From Planctomycetaceae bacterium (GTDB lineage: Bacteria; Planctomycetota; Planctomycetia; Planctomycetales; Planctomycetaceae), in assembly GCA_020638955.1 (NCBI GenBank), contig JACKHO010000002.1:62001-126000 (forward strand): DNA of 64,000 nucleotides. Reading direction: 5' to 3'. Position 1 is the first letter of the stretch. Every line of letters begins with the position of its first letter. Below the pieces are notes generated by a model that worked only from the letters and a program-made list of their open reading frames with translations, was not told the DNA's origin and searched no databases. The translations under genes and the position numbers were made by a program. Below are positions 45,653-54,040 of the stretch, piece after piece.

Positions 45653-46333
45653 ATGACTCAGTCCGCATCCCATCCGTTTCCGGGAGAAACCGTCGAATGC
45701 CCACTGATGCTGTTTCCACACGTGCTGGTGTTTCCTTACTCCACCAAGCCAATTCAAATCAGCACGCCTGAACAGCAGGCCGCCATCGAATTGGCCATGA
45801 CGACCACCGAAATTGTGGCCCTGGGTGTACTGGAAGCGGGACGTGCATTAACGAACGACGCTTCAAGTGTGCCGCAACTTGAACATGGAATCCTGGCTCG
45901 CATTTCGATTGCGCAGCAGAATGCAGAAGGCCAAACTCAGTCGGTTGTGCTGCGCGGCCTGACGCGGGCCGAGTGGGAACTTCTCCCTGCGGAAGACAGA
46001 GCGCCGCGTCGCGTTCGTGCGACGGCCATTCCCGACCGCTATCCCTCCCCTGCCGCAATTGATCGCCAGCGCCGCCGCAGCGAGTTACTCGATTTGTATC
46101 GCGAATGCGTCCCACGGAAGGACCGTTTCGTTGTCGAAGGTCTTGTGCAAAACCAACTCTCACTTGGGTGCCTCAGTGATATTCTCGCTCAAGGCAGCCG
46201 CCTTCCTTCGGCGTTGTCGACAGAGTTCCTGAAACTCACCAACGTCGACCATCGCAGTGATTTGCTGCTCGACCATCTCCGCCTGCTTCAGCGGCAACCG
46301 GGCGGTTACGCGCCCCTCTTCAGCGAGAATTGA
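45653..46333 (+). CDS. LON N-terminal (PUA-like) domain protein
   Basis: A 226-aa protein containing the Lon protease substrate-binding domain: CPLMLFPHVLVFPYSTKP at the start, then the characteristic variable strands and a C-terminal helical bundle. It lacks the AAA+ and Ser-Lys protease parts of Lon. Stand-alone LonN proteins are widespread and thought to bind proteins or act as adaptors; the function is not known. It is cotranscribed with DUF309. Confidence 0.87.
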   Translation: MTQSASHPFPGETVECPLMLFPHVLVFPYSTKPIQISTPEQQAAIELAMTTTEIVALGVLEAGRALTNDASSVPQLEHGILARISIAQQNAEGQTQSVVLRGLTRAEWELLPAEDRAPRRVRATAIPDRYPSPAAIDRQRRRSELLDLYRECVPRKDRFVVEGLVQNQLSLGCLSDILAQGSRLPSALSTEFLKLTNVDHRSDLLLDHLRLLQRQPGGYAPLFSEN

Positions 46334-46485
46334 GTAGCGGCCCAGATGGTCGCCGTGTTGATGAAGTTCGTCTCGAACCGACTGCTGCGCTATTGGTTCA
46401 GTCACAGAATGCGGCGCGCCGTTTCAGCGACATTCCATAACCCACAATGACATGGTCAATGACTCGCCCGGGCGAACAATCCAAA

Positions 46486-47124
46486 TCAAATTGTCAGTTC
46501 TGGAAACAACTCAAACAGAAATTTCTCGACGGCCCGCAGGGCGTTCTTCATGTTCTGGTCGACCGACCGTTCGCTGCCCCGTTTCACGTGGTAGCTGTGG
46601 TCACCTTCGGGCACCCAGTGGACCTGGATGGAATCGGACAGATGGTAGCCTTCCACTTCCGGACGCGTGCCGAAAGGATCAATTTCTCCCTGCACAATAA
46701 GCGTGGGCGTCTGCAAGTCGGCCAGATGTTCGACTCTCGTCTTTTCGGGTTTGCCGGTGGGATGAAATGGATATCCCAGACACACCACCCCGGCGACCTG
46801 TTGTTCATCAGCGACCATGGTTGCGATGCGGCCACCCATCGACTTTCCGCCAATGACAATGTTTTCCTGTGGTAGGGCGGTAATGACATCGCGCCAGCAG
46901 GCTTCGAGAACGTCGGACTTGTCAGGCGGACGTTTGCGACCCGTGCGAGAGCGGTCGGCCATGTATGGGAATTCAAACCGAGCGACCCGGACCCTGTTCT
47001 TCGAAACCTCTTCGGCGAAAAAGGTCAGAAACTTCGAATCCCAACCCTCCCCCGCCCCATGCGCCAACACCAGGCAAACCTTGGCACGTTTGGAACCAGT
47101 AAAATGGATTTTTGGAGCGGACAT
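46486..47124 (-). CDS. Alpha/beta hydrolase, Tex30/KANL3-like
   Basis: ATG 47124 gives 212 aa (GTG 47142 is an alternative). The LAHGAGEGWDS segment is typical of the Tex30/KANL3 branch. The nucleophile is in IGGKSMGG, the acid near VQGEIDPFG and the His in PEGDHSYH. It is a small cytoplasmic hydrolase of unknown substrate. A large perfect inverted repeat lies directly upstream of the start codon. Confidence 0.87.
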   Translation of the reverse strand: MSAPKIHFTGSKRAKVCLVLAHGAGEGWDSKFLTFFAEEVSKNRVRVARFEFPYMADRSRTGRKRPPDKSDVLEACWRDVITALPQENIVIGGKSMGGRIATMVADEQQVAGVVCLGYPFHPTGKPEKTRVEHLADLQTPTLIVQGEIDPFGTRPEVEGYHLSDSIQVHWVPEGDHSYHVKRGSERSVDQNMKNALRAVEKFLFELFPELTI

Positions 47125-47141
47125 ATTTAAGGAGACAACCA

Positions 47142-47214
47142 CCGTAGGGTCCGCTGTGCGGACCAGTTTCTTCGACTGGCAACCCCACAGTGGTCCGCAC
47201 AGCGGACCCTACGG
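47142..47214. repeat. 24-bp perfect inverted repeat upstream of hydrolase gene
   Basis: The left arm 47142-47165 and right arm 47191-47214 are exact reverse complements (24 bp), loop 25 nt. The arms contain the GGTCCGCTGTGCGGACC core, itself palindromic. It lies between two minus-strand genes and would fold in the 5' leader of the hydrolase mRNA. It resembles dispersed REP/MITE-like planctomycete intergenic repeats; no transposase is present. Confidence 0.8.
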
Positions 47215-47252
47215 GAGGCGGTAGTCTACGTGGAACGTGCAACAGAAGCCAT

Positions 47253-47687
47253 TCATGCGTCGGCCGATGTCGTTTTATGTTGGTCGACTCCCAGTTTCAC
47301 GCCCACAAAAATGGACAGCGGAAACAGCACGTAGTTCGCCGCCTCAAACCAAAAAGGGTACGGCAGCATGATCATGTTGAAAGTCACGGCGGCATACAGC
47401 AACACGCCCAAGCCAATTCCATGAGCAGAATGCCGACTCGCACCAAGACGTGTCGCGATCCAGCAACTCAGGAATACCGTCGCAGCCCACATTGGGACGA
47501 TGACCGCCAGCACCCACCCCGGATAGTTCGCCACATGAGCTTTGCAAGCTTCCATGTCGGTGGGATCAACCCCCGGCGGAAAGGGATGCACAACAGCACT
47601 GAATCCCTCGACGGCGATGATCAGGACCATCGCTACGATGAGGCTCAGGACAATGGCGCCGATGCTGCGGATGGTGGATAGGATCAT
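47253..47687 (-). CDS. Small four-helix membrane protein
   Basis: A 144-aa protein with four hydrophobic segments (IGAIVLSLIVAMVLIIAVEG; WVLAVIVPMWAATVFLSCWI; GIGLGVLLYAAVTFNMIML; NYVLFPLSIFVGVKLG). No motif or family is clearly recognised. Its start overlaps the stop of the DUF2314-ankyrin gene by 4 nt (ATGA), so the two are translationally coupled. A role is not assignable. Confidence 0.75.
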   Translation of the reverse strand: MILSTIRSIGAIVLSLIVAMVLIIAVEGFSAVVHPFPPGVDPTDMEACKAHVANYPGWVLAVIVPMWAATVFLSCWIATRLGASRHSAHGIGLGVLLYAAVTFNMIMLPYPFWFEAANYVLFPLSIFVGVKLGVDQHKTTSADA

Positions 47688-48418
47688 GTTGCTTCACCGA
47701 GCACCGCCAGTACTTCATCCCATTGGAGTGATTTGGCGTAGTCATGTGCAGTCCAGCCGCGGTCGCAGCGGGTGGTGGGATCGGCGCCGCGTTCGAGCAG
47801 GGCTTTGACTGACAGCGGGCGGCCGTACAGGGATTCCAGATGCAGCAGCGTCCGGCCATTGTCATAGGTGGTGTGGACGAGCATCGGGTCCTTGTCGAGT
47901 TGTTCGACCATAAGGTCCGCGATGACCTGTTCGAACTCCTTGTTCCGTTCGGGAACCAGGACAGTTTCGGGGTCGGGGAAGTTCAGTCCCCACGCTTCGT
48001 CGTGCCCGGCCCGTTCTTCGGGGGACATTTGTTTGCGGAGAACCTGAATGGAATAGCCGCCGTAGACTACTTCCCCCATGACCAGCAGCCAGTCGGAAAT
48101 CTGCGATACGGGAAAGGAAACGTCGTCGCCCTGCAAGACCGACGTCAGCCAGTTCGGCGCGTTGATGAGCACACCTTCAATGTTCACCCCGTCGAAGGTA
48201 ATTTCATCGACCCACATTTGCTCAACCTGCGCTTCGGGGTCGGACGGATCATCAGAGAACGGAACCTTCAGGCAGGCCAGACTGAGGGCCGGAACAATCC
48301 GGTTGAAGTCGAGTGCGATTTGTTGCCAGAAGTATCGAAACGACCCCCGTGCTTTTCGCGCCGCAGCAAGAATGTTGGGATCATCTCCCTTGTGAAACGT
48401 AACAGGACTGTCGCTCAT
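47684..48418 (-). CDS. DUF2314-ankyrin repeat protein
   Basis: ATG 48418 gives 244 aa; TTG 48481 is an extended alternative. The N-terminal 160 residues are DUF2314-like (ILAAARKARGSFRYFWQQIA; VDEITFDGVNIEGVLINAP; SDWLLVMGEVVYGGYSI). The C-terminal part has two ankyrin-type repeats (GRTLLHLESLYGRPLSVKAL; RGWTAHDYAKSLQWDEVL). This combination points to a protein-binding cytoplasmic protein. It is coupled to the four-helix membrane protein. Confidence 0.8.
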   Translation of the reverse strand: MSDSPVTFHKGDDPNILAAARKARGSFRYFWQQIALDFNRIVPALSLACLKVPFSDDPSDPEAQVEQMWVDEITFDGVNIEGVLINAPNWLTSVLQGDDVSFPVSQISDWLLVMGEVVYGGYSIQVLRKQMSPEERAGHDEAWGLNFPDPETVLVPERNKEFEQVIADLMVEQLDKDPMLVHTTYDNGRTLLHLESLYGRPLSVKALLERGADPTTRCDRGWTAHDYAKSLQWDEVLAVLGEAT

Positions 48419-48511
48419 GAGTGCGCCTGCATGCTGTAAATACTGAACCGGCGAATGCCGCAATAAAATCATTGCAGACAAAACGCCTTATGCCTAGCGA
48501 AGGTGGCCTGG

Positions 48512-48718
48512 TTACCATTCCATGTCATAGTCCTGGGTCCCGATCGGGACGTCGGGCATCGTCTTGATGGCAACTATTGCGACACATGCCAGTCCGCCGT
48601 CGTGTACAGGTCGTAAGGAATTTCCCTGTAGGGCGATACGACTTGCTAAGGCCATTTGCGGTTGAATAGGAGTGTCCGTTGCTGTCCAGTGTGCGATGGC
48701 TTGGGCGAGTATCTGCAT
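48512..48718 (-). CDS. Possible small protein upstream of rpmF
   Basis: A 68-aa frame on the minus strand, divergent from rpmF. It is rich in Ala, Ile and Pro and shows no recognisable family. No convincing ribosome binding site is seen. It is listed because the 420-bp gap between the DUF2314-ankyrin start and rpmF is otherwise empty; it may be non-coding. Confidence 0.3.
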   Translation of the reverse strand: MQILAQAIAHWTATDTPIQPQMALASRIALQGNSLRPVHDGGLACVAIVAIKTMPDVPIGTQDYDMEW

Positions 48719-48720
48719 GC

Positions 48721-48750
48721 TTGACAGTTTACCGTCAGCCCACTTACGAT
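48721..48750 (+). promoter_or_regulatory. Sigma70-type promoter for rpmF-plsX-fabD
   Basis: TTGACA (48721-48726), 18-bp spacer, TACGAT (48745-48750). It lies about 88 bp upstream of the rpmF start on the same strand. The -35 is perfect and the -10 differs from TATAAT at three positions. Confidence 0.7.
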
Positions 48751-48837
48751 AACGCGTTCGGGGCGTTGCTCTTGCGCTAAGCGGTATCGCTGCGCTGTGT
48801 TGTTGGTGTAAGTTTTTTGAGATTAAGGTGTTAAGTC

Positions 48838-49017
48838 ATGGCCGTTCCAAAAAGACGCCAGTCGCGTTCGCGGTCTCGTAAGCGTCGTGCACATGACGGC
48901 GTGAAGCCGATGAAGCTTCAGAATTGTTCACAGTGCGGAACCGCCGTTCCGTCTCACGTGGTTTGCCCAAATTGCGGCAACTATCACGGTCGCACTATGG
49001 TTGCGGCTGAGGAATAG
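48838..49017 (+). CDS. rpmF: 50S ribosomal protein L32 (bL32)
   Basis: A 59-aa protein beginning MAVPKRRQSRSRSRKRRAHD, as in other bL32 proteins. Two cysteine pairs (CSQC and CPNC) form the zinc-binding type of L32, and the C-terminal part reads NYHGRTMVAAEE. It is a component of the large ribosomal subunit. It stops 6 bp before plsX, the conserved bacterial rpmF-plsX order. Confidence 0.97.
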   Translation: MAVPKRRQSRSRSRKRRAHDGVKPMKLQNCSQCGTAVPSHVVCPNCGNYHGRTMVAAEE

Positions 49018-49023
49018 TCCTCC

Positions 49024-50040
49024 ATGCGGATTGCCTTGGACGCTATGGGGGGGGATGACGCTCCCCAGGTGAACGTCGACGGTGTAATTGAGGCCCTGAA
49101 GGCACATCCGAATATGGAGGTCTTCCTGGTCGGCGATCAGGATGCGCTCGAGCCGCTGCTCAACAAAGCGGGTTACTCGGGCGAACGGTTGCATGTCGTT
49201 CCGTCTGAAGGCTTTGTCGGCATGGAAGAAAAGCCGGCTGACGCGCTGCGGAAGAAGCCGGGCTGCTCCATTGCTGTCTGCTGGAGATTACTGGCCGAGA
49301 AGAAAGTCGACGCCGTTGTCAGTGCCGGAAACACCGGTGGCGTCGTCGCGTTTGGCCTGCGTACTCGACTGTTCCTGAAAGGAATTAAGCGTCCGGGCAT
49401 TGCCGTCGTTCTGCCGACTTCCAAAGGTCCGTGCCTATTGATGGACGTTGGCGCCAATCCGGGAGCCCGTCCAGAGCACCTCGTGCAGTATGCTGTCATG
49501 GGCGGTGTATTCGCTCAGGAAGTTCTGGGCATTGAGACGCCGCGCGTCGGACTGATGAACATTGGCAGTGAAGATGGGAAAGGGACCGATTTGGTTCGCG
49601 AGACCCATCAGTTGCTGCTCGGCAGTGCCATGAGCTCCTCCTACATTGGCAACGTCGAAGGACGCGGCCTGTACCACGGCGAAGCGGACGTCGTCATTTG
49701 CGAAGGCTTCGTCGGGAACGTCGTACTGAAAGTCAGCGAGGGAATGGCCTCGATGATGATGCAGACCCTCGCCCGCGAAGTGTGCGGCGCCCTTGAGGAA
49801 GCACAGCGGCCCAAAGCAGCGGCCGCTTTCGGTGCGGCGGCGAAGAAGTTTGAATACAACGAAGTGGGCGGTGCTCCGCTCCTCGGAATTGACGGCATTT
49901 GCATGATCGCACATGGATCGAGCGATGCCCGTTCGATTCGTAACGCACTGCGAACCGCTCTGGAATTGCACGAGCGGCAGGTCAATTCGAAAATTGTCGA
50001 ACAGTGGATGGCACTGGAAGAAGCGGCTGCCGATTCGTAG
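49024..50040 (+). CDS. plsX: Phosphate acyltransferase PlsX
   Basis: A 338-aa protein with the PlsX start MRIALDAMGGDDAPQVNVDG and conserved segments VSAGNTGGVVAFG, DVGANPGARPEHL, GLMNIGSEDGKG and VGNVVLKVSEGM. It converts acyl-ACP to acyl-phosphate for phospholipid synthesis by PlsY. It is cotranscribed with rpmF upstream and probably fabD downstream (131-bp spacer), linking ribosome and membrane lipid supply. Confidence 0.97.
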   Translation: MRIALDAMGGDDAPQVNVDGVIEALKAHPNMEVFLVGDQDALEPLLNKAGYSGERLHVVPSEGFVGMEEKPADALRKKPGCSIAVCWRLLAEKKVDAVVSAGNTGGVVAFGLRTRLFLKGIKRPGIAVVLPTSKGPCLLMDVGANPGARPEHLVQYAVMGGVFAQEVLGIETPRVGLMNIGSEDGKGTDLVRETHQLLLGSAMSSSYIGNVEGRGLYHGEADVVICEGFVGNVVLKVSEGMASMMMQTLAREVCGALEEAQRPKAAAAFGAAAKKFEYNEVGGAPLLGIDGICMIAHGSSDARSIRNALRTALELHERQVNSKIVEQWMALEEAAADS

Positions 50041-50171
50041 TCCGTGCCGGACAGAACGTTTCGGTCGCACGAATGACAGGGCTGTCCACATTCAAAGAAA
50101 TAAGGTCGCTCAGGCGGCTCTCCCATTGTTCAGGCTGCTTACGCGAGTAGCCCTCAACGAGAAGAAAAGTC

Positions 50172-51089
50172 ATGGCAAAGACTGCATTCCTGTTTCCTGG
50201 TCAAGGGGCGCAACACGTTGGTATGGCGCAGACGATTTGCAACCAACTCCCCGCAGCCCGCAGTTTGTTTGACAGAGCCAACGAAGTGCTGGGCTATGAC
50301 CTCGCGAAGATTTGCTTCGAAGGCCCCTCGGCTGACCTCGATTCCACAGTCTACAGTCAGCCAGCCATTTTCGTGGCGTCGCTGGCCTGCCTGGAGAAGT
50401 TGAAGGCAGAATCACCGGAGGTTATTGATCAATGCGATATCGCGGCGGGACTCAGCCTGGGTGAATACACAGCGCTCGTGTTTGCGGGAGCGATGTCATT
50501 CGAAGACGGCCTGCGCGTGGTCCAACAACGTGGCCGCGCCATGCAGGACGCCGCTGATGCGACCCCCTCCGGCATGGTCAGCGTACTCATGCTCAGCCTC
50601 GAACAGGTTCAGGAAATCCGCGATCAGGCCTCTTCCACCGGACTCATTGAGATTGCAAACTACCTTTGTCCGGGGAACCTTGTATTATCCGGTGAAACCG
50701 CTGCCTGCGAAAAGGCCGTGGAACTGGCTGAGGCCGCTGGTGCACGTGTGGTGCCATTGGCTGTTGCCGGCGCGTTTCATACAAACATTATGAAGCCCGC
50801 TGATCAGCGACTTGCCGAAGCGCTGGCCAACGTCGAAATTCAGGCTCCGCGAATTCCCGTCGTGTCGAACGTCGACGTCGCCGCCCACACTGATTCTGCA
50901 GAACTGAAAGACATCCTGGTGCGACAGGTTGTCAGCCCCGTGCGCTGGGAAGACACCATGCGTTCGTTCGTCGATTCCGGTGTTGAACAGTTCTACGAAA
51001 TTGGACCTGGCCGCGTGCTGACCGGCCTGCTGAAGCGCGTGAATCGCAAGATTCCCTGCACTGTTATTAATGACAGCAGTGCTGTATAA
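50172..51089 (+). CDS. fabD: Malonyl-CoA:ACP transacylase FabD
   Basis: A 305-aa protein. FLFPGQGAQHVGM opens the domain; the catalytic Ser is in GLSLGEYTAL; the catalytic His is in GAFHTNIM; and the C-terminus carries FYEIGPGRVL. It loads malonyl groups onto ACP for fatty acid elongation. A spacer of 131 bp separates it from plsX. The usual fabG, acpP or fabF do not follow; the next gene converges. Confidence 0.96.
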   Translation: MAKTAFLFPGQGAQHVGMAQTICNQLPAARSLFDRANEVLGYDLAKICFEGPSADLDSTVYSQPAIFVASLACLEKLKAESPEVIDQCDIAAGLSLGEYTALVFAGAMSFEDGLRVVQQRGRAMQDAADATPSGMVSVLMLSLEQVQEIRDQASSTGLIEIANYLCPGNLVLSGETAACEKAVELAEAAGARVVPLAVAGAFHTNIMKPADQRLAEALANVEIQAPRIPVVSNVDVAAHTDSAELKDILVRQVVSPVRWEDTMRSFVDSGVEQFYEIGPGRVLTGLLKRVNRKIPCTVINDSSAV

Positions 51090-51116
51090 GCGTCGAGGGT
51101 TGAACGTCGACGGTCT

Positions 51117-51164
51117 GGCGTGCTTTGAGGTGTCGATGCGGGCACCCGGCTAATGCAGCACGCC
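51117..51164 (+). terminator. Possible stem-loop after fabD
   Basis: GGCGTGCT (51117-51124) pairs with AGCACGCC (51157-51164) and encloses a smaller GGTG/CACC pairing. It lies 27 bp past the fabD stop. No T-run follows, so termination is uncertain. Confidence 0.35.
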
Positions 51165-51183
51165 ATCCCGCGAACGATTTCAG

Positions 51184-53130
51184 CTACGTCGTCTGCGTTG
51201 CGGGTTCATCTTTCCCGAAGTACTTCCGAATAATGTCGTCGGGTAGTGGCCGCGTCATGAGCGTCACAGCCAGCGTTGCGACCAGCGACCCGGTCAAGCC
51301 AATGAGCACTGGCGAGAGGCCGAACAATTCGTAAGGTTTGGCGAAGCTGTAACCTGGGGTCAGCATCCCCCAAATGTGCATGCTGAGGTGGGCAAAAAAT
51401 CCTCCCAACATTCCCGCGATACAGCCCGCAGTGTTGGCACGTGGCCAGTACAAGGTGACGACGACAGGAATGAGGAAACAGGCGGCGAGTCCGCTGCCGA
51501 CGTACACAATAATATCCTGCAGGAATTGTGGGGGATTCACGGCCCCAATAAGTGCAATGCCACCGACGACAACGGTCGTCCAGTAGCTGAGTCGCTTCAC
51601 AGTTTTCTCCGAGGCGTCGGGATCGATATTTCGCTGCCAGACGTCGCGCACCAGCGACGAGGACACCACGAGCAGAAAACTGTCGACCGTCGACATGACG
51701 GCGGCGAACGGTGCGGCGACAAGTAACCCCGCCAGCCAACTATGACCCGCGTTTGTCGTTAACAGCACGGCCATCCGTGGCATGACGGAGTCGGCCTCAT
51801 GGTCGAGACCCGGCATGAGCACTCGCGCGCAGCAGAAAATGATGACCAGCGGAAAGTAAATCAGGCCGAAGTAAAAAGTCACGGTGAGAATCGCGCGGCG
51901 CAGCGTTTGAGAATTCTTAAACGCCATGAGCCGCACCATGTACTGCGGTTGCCCTGTACCACTCAGCGCCCACATGAAGAAGAACGAAATGGCAATACCG
52001 AACGGCAAAAAGCCGCTTTCGCTCGACTGTGAAGGCCCCGGAGCGGTCACATAGTGACCGGGTTCGTTCGCGCCAAATTTGGGCGCTGCGGCGAGCTCGA
52101 CATTTTGAATGGTGGCAGGAAAGAACTCGTGCGATTCTCGAATGCGAACCAACTCGTTGGGCGAGGTGACTTCCATACACCGGACTTCGACCAGGTTGCT
52201 CGACGTGTCGGCAATGGCATCGTGCGTTGACCAGAAAATGCGCGAGGGTTCGTCGGCGGACTGGAACCACGCTTCCTTCGGCACGCTTCCCCCCATCTCA
52301 GAGAGTTGGAGTTGCAGGGTCGCATTTTGCGGTGGTGTCATCTGGGCGAGTTCCCGCGTCGCCTTACCCAATCCGCCGACCTGGGAAAGTGCCAGTGGCA
52401 GCATAATGAGGACGCCCGCCACCATGACAATTCCCTGCATGACGTCGGTCCACACGACGGCCCGGAACCCACCGTACGTCGTGTACGCAATGACGGCGAC
52501 GCCGAACAGAATGAGACAGAGCTGATAGCCCCAGTCGACCGGACCGTGTTGCGGCGTTAACTGTTTTACCAGCCAACTGTCAGCGTGGTTATTTCCAAAT
52601 GCAGTGAGTGCAGCAGTCATATCCTGAAAGACGGGGACATCCCGCAGCAGCGTTTGCAGAATGACACTCCCCGACTTGAACTGCACGGACAAATTGAAGG
52701 CCATGAAGTAAACAATGAGAACTGTCGCCAGCAGGCCGAATGCCCGACTGCCGAAGCGATCGCGCAGCAAATCAGGAACGGTAATCGCACCGGCGCGGCG
52801 GGCCATTTGATTGACCCGTTTTCCGATGAGTCCCATCGTACAAATCGGCACGACCATGTAGCTCGCAATCCACAGGGCCAGCACCCAGCCGTGCGTGTAG
52901 ATTTTCGCAGGGAATCCGGTGAATGTTCCGCCGGAGGCGCTGGTCGCTGCGAACGTGAGCGCAAACGCCCACACGCCGAGGTTGCGGCTGCCGAGGAAAT
53001 ACTCGCTCATGAAGCTCTTGCCGGCGAGGGCTTTATTCGCCAGCCAGGCCAGGGCAAACACCGCGAGTGTGTACAAGAGAAAGGTGACCAGTGCCGCATT
53101 CGACCCGACCGCCAGCAGAGAATACGTCAT
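51184..53130 (-). CDS. Sodium:solute symporter (SSS family)
   Basis: A 648-aa membrane protein with about 13 hydrophobic segments. SSS family marks are EYFLGSRNLGVWAFALTFAA and AYTTYGGFRAVVWTDVMQG, resembling PanF-type carriers. An exported insert of about 120 residues (270-390) is longer than usual. It would import a solute with Na+; the substrate (pantothenate, sugar or other) is not fixed. Its start overlaps the stop of the upstream small membrane protein by 4 nt. Confidence 0.9.
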   Translation of the reverse strand: MTYSLLAVGSNAALVTFLLYTLAVFALAWLANKALAGKSFMSEYFLGSRNLGVWAFALTFAATSASGGTFTGFPAKIYTHGWVLALWIASYMVVPICTMGLIGKRVNQMARRAGAITVPDLLRDRFGSRAFGLLATVLIVYFMAFNLSVQFKSGSVILQTLLRDVPVFQDMTAALTAFGNNHADSWLVKQLTPQHGPVDWGYQLCLILFGVAVIAYTTYGGFRAVVWTDVMQGIVMVAGVLIMLPLALSQVGGLGKATRELAQMTPPQNATLQLQLSEMGGSVPKEAWFQSADEPSRIFWSTHDAIADTSSNLVEVRCMEVTSPNELVRIRESHEFFPATIQNVELAAAPKFGANEPGHYVTAPGPSQSSESGFLPFGIAISFFFMWALSGTGQPQYMVRLMAFKNSQTLRRAILTVTFYFGLIYFPLVIIFCCARVLMPGLDHEADSVMPRMAVLLTTNAGHSWLAGLLVAAPFAAVMSTVDSFLLVVSSSLVRDVWQRNIDPDASEKTVKRLSYWTTVVVGGIALIGAVNPPQFLQDIIVYVGSGLAACFLIPVVVTLYWPRANTAGCIAGMLGGFFAHLSMHIWGMLTPGYSFAKPYELFGLSPVLIGLTGSLVATLAVTLMTRPLPDDIIRKYFGKDEPATQTT

Positions 53131-53444
53131 GAATTCGGGCTTTCATTTCCGGCAGCTTCAATTTCTTCCGGCGACAGTCCCAGGTCATCATCCTTGATGA
53201 CGAACAGGCACATCAGAATGCTGACGACAGAAGCCAGCAACCACGGCAGAGCCACCCCGTAAAACACCCAGCTCGGCATCCCCCACACCAGCGGAATTTC
53301 TTCGCCGGGAGCAGGCCGTTCATACCCGTACATCACGCTGTACGGCACGACCCAACAGAGGCACAAGAACCACAACAACAGAATTAGCAACGCTTCACGC
53401 CGCGTATTCAGAAAGACAGGATCATCGCATCGAGGTGGGCTCAT
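53127..53444 (-). CDS. YhdT-like (DUF997) small membrane partner of symporter
   Basis: ATG 53444 gives 105 aa; the frame is open to 53519. Two membrane helices (REALLILLLWFLCLCWVVPY and SWVFYGVALPWLLASVVSIL) flank a short loop with GMPSW, as in DUF997/YhdT proteins. In E. coli yhdT lies next to panF; the same pairing is seen here. ATGA overlap shows translational coupling with the symporter. It is likely an accessory subunit. Confidence 0.8.
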   Translation of the reverse strand: MSPPRCDDPVFLNTRREALLILLLWFLCLCWVVPYSVMYGYERPAPGEEIPLVWGMPSWVFYGVALPWLLASVVSILMCLFVIKDDDLGLSPEEIEAAGNESPNS

Positions 53445-53633
53445 GCGTTCGATTCTAGAGAACGATGTGAGCGGGGGAAAGCGGGTTGGGGAAGTCCGAC
53501 TGGCTTCGGTATCAGTCAATCTTCAAGCACATCCTGTCAATCAAAGTTCGTCGCCATCATTTGCCTGCTCGAATGCAATTCAACAGAATGAGAATAAGGT
53601 CTCCTTCCTCATCATGATCATCCTAGAGCCTCA

Positions 53634-53885
53634 ATGCTCGAAGAGCTTGAACATCAACTGAAAGATCGATTTCCCTCAATGTCATTGCGTGGCAGTGGCG
53701 ATGCGATTTTCATTTTCATCCAGGAAGCCAGTGGAGCCGTAGAGGCATCCGTCCATGATGGTTTGATTTGGATTGAGTTCTGGAATGACAACGACGAGTC
53801 GCCCGTTGTTGAGGAAACGTTTCGAGACGTATCTGCCGCAAGAGTGGCCATTCTCACCTGGTTGACGAATGGCAATTCATCGTAG
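53634..53885 (+). CDS. Small hypothetical protein
   Basis: An 83-aa protein with a balanced, acidic composition (FIFIQEASGAVEASVHDGLI, then WIEFWNDNDESPVVEETFRD). The alternating strands suggest a small alpha/beta fold of the immunity or chaperone-like type; this is a guess. No family is recognised. The gene stands alone 155 bp upstream of the next gene. Confidence 0.5.
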   Translation: MLEELEHQLKDRFPSMSLRGSGDAIFIFIQEASGAVEASVHDGLIWIEFWNDNDESPVVEETFRDVSAARVAILTWLTNGNSS

Positions 53886-54040
53886 GGGACATGGCTGCAG
53901 CTAATGCGTCGCCTTCGCGCATCCTACTCAAGTATCAAAGAGCATCATCAATTGTCAGTTCGTTGTCGTGACTGCAGAATAAGCAATACGCGTGTGAGAC
54001 GTCATGCGTTTCCTGAAAACAATCAAGAGACCGATGGAAC

